A DNA stretch of 64,000 nt from Gammaproteobacteria bacterium (GTDB taxonomy: Bacteria > Pseudomonadota > Gammaproteobacteria > GRL18), in assembly GCA_016744375.1 (NCBI GenBank), contig JADGEM010000010.1:1-64000 (forward strand), written 5' to 3'. A program made the translations under genes and the position numbers. Positions 1 through 8,308 of the stretch are shown in pieces (the first letter of the stretch is position 1; each line of letters starts with the position of its first letter). Under the pieces are notes generated by a model. The model saw nothing but the letters and a program-made list of their open reading frames with translations, ran no database searches and was not told the origin of the DNA.

Positions 1-70
1 TATTCTAAGGTCATATTTCCACACTTAATTACGAATTTAACATAGAATAAATTATATTGTATTTGCATGA

Positions 71-304
71 TTTCTACAAGGTTTTACGAATACCCACTTT
101 TTATTATCAACAAATGAATCCATTCAAAAAGCATTAGCACAAAAGGATCAGGCATCATTAATTCGATTCAGTCAGCCCTTCTTTACTCAACTTGATAAGC
201 AGCTGCACATTAGTCATTTTTATTTTACTGACTTACAACGAATTAACTTACTACGTGTTCACACCACTTCACGCTATGGAGATAAAATTAATCGGCTCAC
301 AACA
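71..304 (+). other. Untranslated or damaged 5' part of a sensor-domain gene
   Basis: This stretch stays open in the frame of the following GGDEF-EAL gene from the stop at 68-70 onward. Its translation reads like the first half of a double-Cache sensor domain, for example SHFYFTDLQRINLLRVH. It holds no ATG, GTG or TTG in frame, and no N-terminal membrane helix precedes it. Either the 5' end has been lost or shifted out of frame near position 70, or the gene has decayed. No other gene is visible in 1-304. Confidence 0.55.
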
Positions 305-2248
305 TTGGCGGCTGAAGAAAAAAATTCACTGGTTACAGGCATTGAACTGGGTGTTTTAGGCACTCTCACATTACGCTCTGTTTTACCCTGGCAGTATATG
401 GGGGAAAAAACAGGCTATGTTGAACTTGGCATTGATATCAATCATCTGCTTGAAGAAATATCAGAGCAGACAGGTCTTGGTGTATTTTTAGCCATCAATA
501 AGAAGTACCTGAATAAGAAATCATGGAGTGAAGGTAGAAAAGTATTCGGAGGGGCTATTGCCTGGGATAAGTTTGATCAATTTGTTATTTCACATGATTT
601 TTGGATTAACCCGACACAAATAAACAACCTTCCAGACATTGATTTAATAGCAAATAACAGTGCATTGGTAAAAACACAATCAATGGATGGGAAGACATTT
701 TATTGGAAATCAATACCCATCCATGGTTTTAGACAATCTTATACTGGGAATATTTATATTTCAGTCGATGTTACTGACTGGTTAATTTCCAGTAACACAA
801 TAGCCTCTCAACTGATTGCTGCTTACTTTGTTATCAGCATTATTTTATTATTTGTCGTTTATAAATTTACACATCGTGCTATGACTGCAGAATCATTGCT
901 CAATGCTTCTGCCTTAAAATTTGAGAAACTGGCCACTTATGACCAATTAACTAAATTACCTAATAGAAAACTATTTCTTGATGAAATTGAGCAAAGGCTA
1001 AAAGAATCAAGCCGCTTTAATCATGAATTTGCAGTATGTTTTATTGATCTGGATGATTTTAAAGTGATCAATGACACTATGGGTCATGAGATTGGTGATA
1101 AACTGCTTATTCTGCTTAGCCAGCGCCTGACAGATAACATAAGAGAGTATGATGTTATTGCCCGCTTTGGAGGTGATGAATTTATTTTAATGATGCCTCA
1201 GACATCATCAACTCAGGCCGCAGTGGTTATTAGCAAACTACTATCAATTGCAGAAAAACCTTTCTATTTAAACGATAAAGATATTTACGTCAGTTTAAGT
1301 ATCGGTGCCAGCATGTACCCACAAGATGGCAATAGTCAGGAAGCCTTACTTCGCCATGCAGACACCGCAATGTATAAAGCAAAGGATGAAGGAAAAAATT
1401 GTTTCCGATTTTTTACGACAACTATGAATGACATCCTGCAGCGTCAGCAATCAATTGAATCCAGATTAAGACACGCAGTTGAAAGAAATGAATTTAAGCT
1501 ATTTTACCAACCTCAGATTGATCTCTCAGGTAATAATACCCCAGGTGTAGTTCCTTCTGAGCGTAAAATTTGTGGCTACGAGGCGTTACTGCGCTGGTTT
1601 CCCAGTGACGGAGACTCCGTATCACCTGCCGATTTTATACCAATTGCTGAAAAAACACATTTAATCAAGGAAATTGGCGACTGGGTATTTAAAGAGGCTT
1701 GCCGTCAACGAAAAGAATGGAAAAAGTCAGGTCACGATATACGTATTGACATTAACATATCCGGTTCTCAATTGCGTTATTCCTCCATTTATGAATTTGT
1801 AGCAGAAAATCTCAATCAATTTGAACTTGATTTTACGGATGTTGGTATTGAGCTGACAGAAAACACGCTGATTCATGCTGATGAAAAATTAGTCGATAGC
1901 ATGAATACTCTGTTTAAAAAAGGCTGCTCAATTGCAATTGATGATTTTGGAACGGGTTATTCATCATTGAGTTATCTCAAAAAATTCCCCATATCGATTG
2001 TTAAAATTGATCAGGCCTTTGTCAGAGATGCTCATCAAGATTCCAGTGACAGAGCCATCATGGAAGCAATTACTTACATGGGACATAGCCTTGGCTTAAA
2101 AGTGATAGTCGAAGGAATCGAAACTATCCATCAGGAGCAGATAGCAAGAGACATAAAGTGTGATATTGCCCAGGGCTACTTTTACGCTAAACCCATGTCT
2201 GCTGAGGCTATAAATAAGGAAATACTGATTAATCAAGTTCCCGGATAG
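305..2248 (+). CDS. Membrane GGDEF-EAL protein, 5' end probably lost
   Basis: This is a cyclic-di-GMP turnover protein. From the first usable start (TTG, 305) it carries the second half of a double-Cache periplasmic sensor (about 1-160) and one transmembrane helix (about 168-190). A GGDEF domain with an intact GGDEF signature in RFGGDEFILM follows, then an EAL domain with EALLRW, DDFGTGYSSLSYL and VEGIET. Both catalytic signatures look intact, so it could act as cyclase, phosphodiesterase or both. Coding similarity continues upstream to about 71 without a start codon, and the usual first membrane helix is missing. The protein is therefore probably truncated, frameshifted or a pseudogene. It stands alone: the next gene begins about 270 bp away. 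Confidence 0.8.
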   Translation: MAAEEKNSLVTGIELGVLGTLTLRSVLPWQYMGEKTGYVELGIDINHLLEEISEQTGLGVFLAINKKYLNKKSWSEGRKVFGGAIAWDKFDQFVISHDFWINPTQINNLPDIDLIANNSALVKTQSMDGKTFYWKSIPIHGFRQSYTGNIYISVDVTDWLISSNTIASQLIAAYFVISIILLFVVYKFTHRAMTAESLLNASALKFEKLATYDQLTKLPNRKLFLDEIEQRLKESSRFNHEFAVCFIDLDDFKVINDTMGHEIGDKLLILLSQRLTDNIREYDVIARFGGDEFILMMPQTSSTQAAVVISKLLSIAEKPFYLNDKDIYVSLSIGASMYPQDGNSQEALLRHADTAMYKAKDEGKNCFRFFTTTMNDILQRQQSIESRLRHAVERNEFKLFYQPQIDLSGNNTPGVVPSERKICGYEALLRWFPSDGDSVSPADFIPIAEKTHLIKEIGDWVFKEACRQRKEWKKSGHDIRIDINISGSQLRYSSIYEFVAENLNQFELDFTDVGIELTENTLIHADEKLVDSMNTLFKKGCSIAIDDFGTGYSSLSYLKKFPISIVKIDQAFVRDAHQDSSDRAIMEAITYMGHSLGLKVIVEGIETIHQEQIARDIKCDIAQGYFYAKPMSAEAINKEILINQVPG

Positions 2249-2515
2249 CTCTTACATCAGCCTCATTTTATCAAAATGACATAAATTTCCCCTTTTTGTA
2301 AGGATTTGTGGCTAAAAATCCACTAAAATCGCCATTTTAGTGAAAAAATGTGAATGAATTAATATTTTCAAACTCTTAAGCTTGCTTTAGAGAAATTACC
2401 TGACTATGATTAGAATGCATATCAGTTTCATAAATAACTTTTTGTTACAATTAAAAGGGTTATTATTAAAATGTTAAGAACAAGTTAAGTATAAAAAGGT
2501 ACAAGTGGGGAAATA

Positions 2516-2818
2516 ATGAAAACAACAATAAGTACAATACTATTTGCCATATTGCTTTCTATGACATCGATCAGTTTTGCAGAATATGAATACTACAATG
2601 ATGATGAACTGAACGATCAAGACGTTATTATTGATTTGTTTATGGTTCGTCCACTGGGTATTGTGGGTTCTGCATTTGGTATTACCATGCATACGTTTGG
2701 CCTGCTATTCAGTGTTCCAGGTGAAAATTTTAGTGAAACAGCAGAAACACTGGTTGAAGATCCTTTGAATTATACATTCAACCGACCTGTCGGCCGCTTT
2801 GAAGAAGACCATAACTAA
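2516..2818 (+). CDS. Small exported protein of unknown function
   Basis: A 100-residue protein with a clear signal peptide (cut expected after SISFA, about residue 22). An acidic Tyr/Asp-rich stretch is followed by a hydrophobic segment with RPLGIVGSAFGITM (about 46-70) and a C-terminal region reading ETAETLVEDPLNYTFNRPVG. I associate this RPxG-hydrophobic-TAExLVxxPxxYTFxRPLG pattern with small uncharacterised proteins of Gammaproteobacteria, but I assign no function. A GTGGGG-type ribosome site lies just upstream of the ATG. mutM starts 62 bp downstream on the same strand, so the two may be cotranscribed. Confidence 0.75.
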   Translation: MKTTISTILFAILLSMTSISFAEYEYYNDDELNDQDVIIDLFMVRPLGIVGSAFGITMHTFGLLFSVPGENFSETAETLVEDPLNYTFNRPVGRFEEDHN

Positions 2819-2880
2819 TCCTATTGTCCATCAACTCTGATTGCAGAATTACTATATCGCTCCCCATGTCTGCCTGAACC

Positions 2881-3696
2881 ATGCCGGAATTACCTGAAGT
2901 TGAAACAACGCTCAGGGGAATTTCTGCGCATGTTTCAAATTTCCCCATAACCCGGGTCACTATCCGAAATGCCCAATTGCGCTGGCCTGTGCCTGCCGAT
3001 CTTAGCTCACACTTGCTAAAACAAAGCATCACTCAAATTAAACGCCGGGCAAAGTATCTCTTACTTTCAACCAATAAGGGAACTCTTATCATTCACTTGG
3101 GAATGTCCGGAAGTTTACGTATTGTTAGTACGGACACAGCATATGATAAACATGACCATGTTGAACTATGCTTTGCCAACGGCAAAGCACTGCGTCTGAA
3201 AGATCCACGGCGTTTTGGTGCTGTTTTATGGACCTCAGCTCCTATTGAAGAGCATCCACTATTAAACCATCTTGGCCCTGAACCTTTATCTGAAGCCTTT
3301 AATGCAGACTACCTATACCAACTCTCTAGAAAAAGAAATGTAGCCGTTAAACAATTTATAATGAACAGCAAAATAGTCGTAGGCATTGGAAATATTTACG
3401 CCAATGAAGCCCTCTTCGCCAGCGGCATCCACCCTAAGCGTGCAGCAGGAAAAATCAGTCGAGAACGTTATGAAAAACTGTGCATAAAAAGTAAGCAAAT
3501 ACTTGAGCAGGCAATCACTCAGGGGGGGACAACTCTGAAAGATTTTGTTGGCGGCACGGGAAAGCCCGGTTACTTTAAGCAAGAACTACAGGTTTATGGC
3601 CGTGCAGGTCAGCCATGTGTTCGATGTAAAAAACCGCTAAAAGAAATCAGATTAGTCAATCGGAGTACGGTTTACTGCACTCATTGTCAGCACTAA
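2881..3696 (+). CDS. mutM: Formamidopyrimidine-DNA glycosylase
   Basis: MutM/Fpg removes oxidised purines such as 8-oxoguanine from DNA and cuts the abasic site. The N-terminus MPELPEVETT gives the catalytic proline (after Met removal) and Glu. The helix-two-turn-helix region includes VGIGNIYANEALF, and the C-terminus has a zinc finger with CVRC and CTHC. The length of 271 residues is normal. The start is fixed because the N-terminal proline must follow Met. The gene faces the 3' end of the coiled-coil gene at 3717, leaving 20 bp between the stops. Confidence 0.97.
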   Translation: MPELPEVETTLRGISAHVSNFPITRVTIRNAQLRWPVPADLSSHLLKQSITQIKRRAKYLLLSTNKGTLIIHLGMSGSLRIVSTDTAYDKHDHVELCFANGKALRLKDPRRFGAVLWTSAPIEEHPLLNHLGPEPLSEAFNADYLYQLSRKRNVAVKQFIMNSKIVVGIGNIYANEALFASGIHPKRAAGKISRERYEKLCIKSKQILEQAITQGGTTLKDFVGGTGKPGYFKQELQVYGRAGQPCVRCKKPLKEIRLVNRSTVYCTHCQH

Positions 3697-3716
3697 ATAA
3701 AGGTGAGACAAAGACA

Positions 3717-4988
3717 TTATTTACTCATGACCTCAAGATATTTCGACTCCATACCGGAGTATTCTGTTTCCAGCTTAGAGTATTTTTCTTCCAGCTCTTT
3801 AATTTTTTGACTCTGCGCCATATTGTCATCTTCAAGGCCTGTAATACAACTCATCAATTGTTCACTTTCATTGGTGAAGCGGGCAATCAATGCTTCTTTT
3901 TCTTCCATAACAACTGTCTCCTGCTCCAATGACTCACTTGGCGCCTCTGAGTCTTTTCCTTTTAGTTGATTTCTCAAATTCGTAATTTCAGAGGTGAGCG
4001 TCTGTATTTCCATATCCATAGTTTCGATGCACATTTCTGCATCTTTCAAATTACGTGAGATGGTTTCAAAACCTACGCTGAGTTCTTCCGATGTTGCTGC
4101 TTCATCACTGTCAGACAAGTTATTTTTCAATTGCCAGATATCTTCAAATTGCTGAGAAATTTTATGTTTTAAGCGCTTAATTTCATCTTTTCTTTCATTG
4201 ATGAGTGCATCACTATAATCCATTTTTTCAGCAACACTTGCATGATGCTGCTCTTTATCCATGCCAATCATCTGTCCCATTTCAAGATAATGGGTTTTAT
4301 TTTTCTCAATCAGCTTTTGAATCACATCAAAGTCAGCACTGCCTTCTGCGGACTCCAGAATCTGCTGACTCAAGCTTTCAACTTCTGCAACACTGTTACT
4401 CATCTTAATCTGCAGCTCAAAATAAAGCTGCTTAAAAGTTTCCAGATTATCAATCCTTTGATTGGCATTTTCCAACTGGGCTTTGAGGCTGTCATCATCT
4501 GTTTCACCTGATACCTCCGGCTGCCCGGAAAGCATTGGTTCAAGATAGTTTTTAAAAAGGGGGGTTAACTCATTTTGAATTTTTGTCCAGGTTGTTTTCG
4601 GATCGTTGCTGTTTTCTAAGGCACTCAATTCAGCAATCATTGTTTGAAAACCAGCAATAAAGACAAACTTTTCTACCGATGGTATGTCATCACTATTAGA
4701 ATCTTCACCTTCAGCAGGTGCGATATCATTGCCATATTGAGATTGATACTGTTCACGAACATGCTCAACCAGTTCATTTAATAGCTCAAGTACTCTTTCC
4801 TGATTTTGTTCACTCTCACTTTGAGCCAGTTTTTTCTTTAATTTCTTTATGACCTCTTTTAGGTAACCAGAATATTCCTGTAATTTTTTTCGATCTTTCA
4901 GGACAACAACAATAACAGCACCGAGCACTCCAATAATAACTAACGCAATTTCACCCAATAGTGTCCAATAAAAAGGAGGGATTTCCAT
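3717..4988 (-). CDS. Membrane-anchored coiled-coil protein
   Basis: A 423-residue protein with one N-terminal transmembrane helix (about 8-30, LGEIALVIIGVLGAVIVVVL). The rest is long, charged and predicted alpha-helical, with heptad-like patterns throughout: about 31-80, 165-290 and 295-420, with an acidic linker near 90-105. I recognise no enzymatic domain. The architecture suggests a structural or scaffolding role at the inner membrane with the coiled coil in the cytoplasm. It is monocistronic, convergent with mutM. Its promoter region is shared divergently with the arsenite methyltransferase gene. Confidence 0.75.
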   Translation of the reverse strand: MEIPPFYWTLLGEIALVIIGVLGAVIVVVLKDRKKLQEYSGYLKEVIKKLKKKLAQSESEQNQERVLELLNELVEHVREQYQSQYGNDIAPAEGEDSNSDDIPSVEKFVFIAGFQTMIAELSALENSNDPKTTWTKIQNELTPLFKNYLEPMLSGQPEVSGETDDDSLKAQLENANQRIDNLETFKQLYFELQIKMSNSVAEVESLSQQILESAEGSADFDVIQKLIEKNKTHYLEMGQMIGMDKEQHHASVAEKMDYSDALINERKDEIKRLKHKISQQFEDIWQLKNNLSDSDEAATSEELSVGFETISRNLKDAEMCIETMDMEIQTLTSEITNLRNQLKGKDSEAPSESLEQETVVMEEKEALIARFTNESEQLMSCITGLEDDNMAQSQKIKELEEKYSKLETEYSGMESKYLEVMSK

Positions 4989-5230
4989 TATAGATACTTC
5001 ACTTTCATTAATTTATTTCAAAAATATATTGACTAATCAAATAATTACTTGAGAAATCAATCTTAAATTTAATAGTAGGAGAATATTTTGACTTATTCAA
5101 GCCACTTTTATCCAGCTTATTTATACTATTTCATACAAATTTTTTGATAGTCAGAGTATGGCCTGCTTTCTTTATAGGGTGTTTTTGTATATGATTTCTT
5201 CTTTGTTTTCTGCTTAAGGAATTTATTGGT

Positions 5231-6286
5231 ATGTTTGATGAAGTAAAAGATTATTACGGTAAAGTATTGCAGTCCTCAGGTGACTTAAAAACAGATGCCT
5301 GTTGTACTGATACCGACATGCCCGATCATTTAAAACAGGCCATGAGCAAAATTCACACAGAAGTCGCTTCACGTTACTACGGCTGTGGCCTGGTGCAGCC
5401 ACAACAACTGGAAGGTATGCGCATTCTCGATTTAGGCAGCGGCTCCGGACGTGATTGCTACATCCTTTCCCAACTGGTTGGTGAACAAGGCTTTGTCCTG
5501 GGTGTGGATATGACCGACGAGCAGTTAGATATTGCCAATAAATACATTGATTACCATACCAAAGCCTTTGATTATAAAAAACCAAATATAGCCTTTAAAA
5601 AAGGCTATATTGAACGACTCGATGAGCTGAATCTGGAAGATAACAGCTTTGATATTATTGTTTCTAATTGTGTCATTAATTTATCACCAGATAAAGAGTC
5701 CGTTTTAAAAGAGGCATTTCGTGTTTTAAAACCCGGTGGTGAACTCTATTTTTCAGATGTTTATAGTGATCGCCGGGTGCCTGAATACCTGGTCAAGGAC
5801 CCGGTCTTATATGGTGAATGCTTAAGTGGTGCTTTGTATTGGAATGATTTTTTAAATCTTGCCAAACACTGCGGTTTCAATGATCCCCGATTGGTGGAAG
5901 ATCGGCCTCTGGCCATTGATAATGCAAAAATTGAAAAACTCATTGGCCATATTAATTTTTATTCAGCCACCTATCGCCTGTTTAAGCTTGAAGGTCTGGA
6001 AAGTGCCTGTGAAGATTATGGTCAGTCTGTAGTTTATAAGGGCACTATTCCATATCATGAGGAATTATTTATCCTCGACAAGCACCACACCATTGAAAAA
6101 GGGCGTCATTTTCCAGTGTGCGGCAATACTTGGAGGATGCTGCAGGAAGCCCGCTTTAAAGCCCATTTTGATTTTTACGGCGATATGAGCAGACATTTTG
6201 GCATATTTGCAGATTGCGGTACCACCCTGCCTTTTGATAATACTGGCGCAAAGAACAACACCAGTGACAGCAGTGGTTGCTGCTAA
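5231..6286 (+). CDS. arsM: Arsenite S-adenosylmethionine methyltransferase
   Basis: ArsM methylates trivalent arsenic using SAM, giving volatile or exported methylarsenicals. A Rossmann SAM-binding motif ILDLGSGSGRD (65-75) is followed by DMT and a motif-IV/V stretch with SNCVIN. Cysteines match the arsenic-binding set of the family: C24/C25, C52 (YYGCG), C147 (SNCVIN) and C197 (GECLSG). The length of 351 residues is typical for ArsM with its C-terminal domain. The last residues are SSGCC, an extra vicinal thiol pair that could bind arsenic. No arsR, arsB or arsC is nearby, so the gene stands alone. Confidence 0.92.
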   Translation: MFDEVKDYYGKVLQSSGDLKTDACCTDTDMPDHLKQAMSKIHTEVASRYYGCGLVQPQQLEGMRILDLGSGSGRDCYILSQLVGEQGFVLGVDMTDEQLDIANKYIDYHTKAFDYKKPNIAFKKGYIERLDELNLEDNSFDIIVSNCVINLSPDKESVLKEAFRVLKPGGELYFSDVYSDRRVPEYLVKDPVLYGECLSGALYWNDFLNLAKHCGFNDPRLVEDRPLAIDNAKIEKLIGHINFYSATYRLFKLEGLESACEDYGQSVVYKGTIPYHEELFILDKHHTIEKGRHFPVCGNTWRMLQEARFKAHFDFYGDMSRHFGIFADCGTTLPFDNTGAKNNTSDSSGCC

Positions 6287-6524
6287 AAGATGTCAGTTTT
6301 TTATACAGCTGGCTTAGGAATTCATTGGTTTCACTCCTATATCTGTCAGCTTTTTTTACAAACATATTATAAAATAGTATTTTTACCTCTGAGTTCTGTT
6401 TGTTACCTAGCTGAAGGGCTTTGATTTAAGGCTTAGCTTCTATCTGGCATAAATCATGCTTTAGTTAAAGATATAGGTATAGATTAATAACTAAATATAC
6501 GATTTAAGGAAAAGGAGTATTTTG

Positions 6525-7553
6525 ATGAAATCGATTTACAAAGCAGTTGCTCTGGCTGGATTCGTTGCCATTGCTGGCAATGCCTCTGCTGGTGCGATTA
6601 TCACTGACGGCAACGTTAAGCTGGGTGTGAATGATCTGGCAAGCCTGAACTTTGGCCGCGATGTTGCGGATGTTTCTGGAGAAACTGTAGTAGGTATGCG
6701 CTATCTGCCAGCTACAGGTGGTGAGTATGAATCAACCTCTCATGGCTGTGAATGTGAAGGCTGGGGTGTTGGTATTGCAGAGACAGGCGTCAGCGGTTAT
6801 GCCAATGATTCCACTGGTACAGCAGGTCTGACTTCAACCAGTTTTACTTCAACTGCATCAACAGCCACTTCTGTCGTTAATGTACAAAGCGGAGCATTGA
6901 GCGTAACTCATGACTTCGCATTGGCAGCTGAGACTGATAATTTGTATCGGGTTGCAGTAAGTATCACAAACACTTCTGGTGCTGATATTGATAATCTGGT
7001 CTATCGTCGTACTTTTGACTGGGATACTTCACCAACACCTTTTAGTGAATTTGTTACCATTGGTGGTAGCGCGGCATCAACTGCAATTACAGCTGCAAAT
7101 GATAATGGTTTTTGTAACTCAAATCCATTTGCTGCTTGTGCGCAACGTACAGCTGGTGGTACCGGTGATTTTGAAGATTTAGGCCCTTCAGATCATGGCG
7201 CTAACTTTGACTTTGATTTTGGCGCTCTGGCAGATGGCGAAACCTTCTCATTTGACATCTTTTATGGCGGTGCAGACAATGAAACTGATGCCTTGGCTGC
7301 ATTAGGTGAAGTGGGCGCAGAAGCATTTTCCTTCGGCTGGTCAGGTACAGATGTCGATCAAGATGGCTTTAATGACAGCACTGGTGCTGTAACACCCACT
7401 TATATCTTTGCTTTCTCAGGTGTCGGTGGTGTAGCACTACCTGATCCAACACCTGATGATCCAGGAGCTACAGTTTCTGAGCCAGCTTCTCTGGCGATAT
7501 TAGGACTGGGCTTGATAGGTCTGGGAGCAAGTCGTCGTCGTAAGTCGGCTTAA
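6525..7553 (+). CDS. PEP-CTERM sorted exported protein
   Basis: A secreted or surface-targeted protein with a signal peptide (about 1-23, ending NASAG) and a C-terminal PEP-CTERM sorting signal. That signal comprises the motif SEPASLAILG, a hydrophobic helix, and the basic tail SRRRKSA. The body (about 24-310) is rich in Gly, Ala, Thr and Asp, with a CEC cluster in SHGCECEGWG and Ca-binding-like acidic loops such as DVDQDGFND. The PEP-CTERM signal implies an exosortase elsewhere in the genome. ATG at 6525 is preferred over an in-frame TTG at 6522 because AAAGGAG lies at ideal spacing. A strong terminator follows. Confidence 0.9.
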   Translation: MKSIYKAVALAGFVAIAGNASAGAIITDGNVKLGVNDLASLNFGRDVADVSGETVVGMRYLPATGGEYESTSHGCECEGWGVGIAETGVSGYANDSTGTAGLTSTSFTSTASTATSVVNVQSGALSVTHDFALAAETDNLYRVAVSITNTSGADIDNLVYRRTFDWDTSPTPFSEFVTIGGSAASTAITAANDNGFCNSNPFAACAQRTAGGTGDFEDLGPSDHGANFDFDFGALADGETFSFDIFYGGADNETDALAALGEVGAEAFSFGWSGTDVDQDGFNDSTGAVTPTYIFAFSGVGGVALPDPTPDDPGATVSEPASLAILGLGLIGLGASRRRKSA

Positions 7554-7580
7554 TTGCTACCTAAAACTTGAGCAAGATAA

Positions 7581-7613
7581 AAAAGTGACACAGAAATGTG
7601 TCACTTTTTTTTT
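7581..7613 (+). terminator. Rho-independent terminator after the PEP-CTERM gene
   Basis: A perfect 7-bp stem GTGACAC/GTGTCAC (7585-7591 with 7598-7604) has a 6-nt loop. It is preceded by an A-run and followed by nine T residues. It lies 32 bp after the PEP-CTERM gene stop. Confidence 0.92.
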
Positions 7614-7685
7614 GCTGTGATAATATGAAAAAAATTATTACACCTAAATAAATCCAGGACATATTAATATAAGGAATCACTCAAC

Positions 7686-8174
7686 ATGAAAAAAGCGCCT
7701 TCTTTTTTAGCTGCTTTACTCCTCATTTCAGCTATTTTTCTTAGTTTTAATTCCATTGCTTCCAGTGCTGAACAAGCTCGATTTGGAGACTGGGAAGTAA
7801 CCTGTATCGAAAATAACTGTCGTCTGGCACAAGGACTGAAAAACCCTGATAACCCTGGGATTGTTTTTGGCCTTTTAATTGTCAACATTAAAGGCAGTGA
7901 TGTACCTGTGGCACAACTTAACTTCCCCCTGGGAATTTATTTACCGGCCAGCATTGGTATTCTGGTGGCCGAAGAAAAAGTCGAAATTCCAATGACCACC
8001 TGTCTGCCTAAAGGCTGCATTGCCTTACTGCCCTTAAATGACAGTCTGATAAAAGCCATGCAGACCCAGCCTGAATTCAATGTTCGTTTTTATGTAAACG
8101 AAAAAACACCCAGGGAAATTTCTTTTTCACTGAAAGGTTTTTCTGAAGCATACGAAATTTTTAGTAAAAATTAA
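7686..8174 (+). CDS. IalB-like exported protein
   Basis: A 162-residue protein with a signal peptide (about 1-27, cut near ASSA). Its domain resembles invasion-associated locus B: RFGDWEVTC, then QLNFPLGIYLP, then TTCLPKGC. Four cysteines (CIENNC and CLPKGC) could form two disulfides in the periplasm. Related proteins occur in many free-living Proteobacteria, so a role in host invasion should not be assumed. The function here is unknown. It lies between the terminator at 7581 and the long TPR gene. Confidence 0.8.
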   Translation: MKKAPSFLAALLLISAIFLSFNSIASSAEQARFGDWEVTCIENNCRLAQGLKNPDNPGIVFGLLIVNIKGSDVPVAQLNFPLGIYLPASIGILVAEEKVEIPMTTCLPKGCIALLPLNDSLIKAMQTQPEFNVRFYVNEKTPREISFSLKGFSEAYEIFSKN

Positions 8175-8308
8175 TAAATATACCTGCTCTTTTTTCTTAG
8201 GTTCAACTATTATAATAAGGTGAAGGATTACACGGATAGGCTGCTCTGAGACAGCCACAATAATTTTCAATATAGTTATATTGCTATGTATTTTTTGTAA
8301 GGGTTTTT

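Noticed and set aside
2321..2342. Inverted repeat CACTAAAAT/ATTTTAGTG as terminator of the GGDEF-EAL gene
   Set aside because: The stem is AT-rich and is followed by an A-run rather than a T-run on the plus strand.
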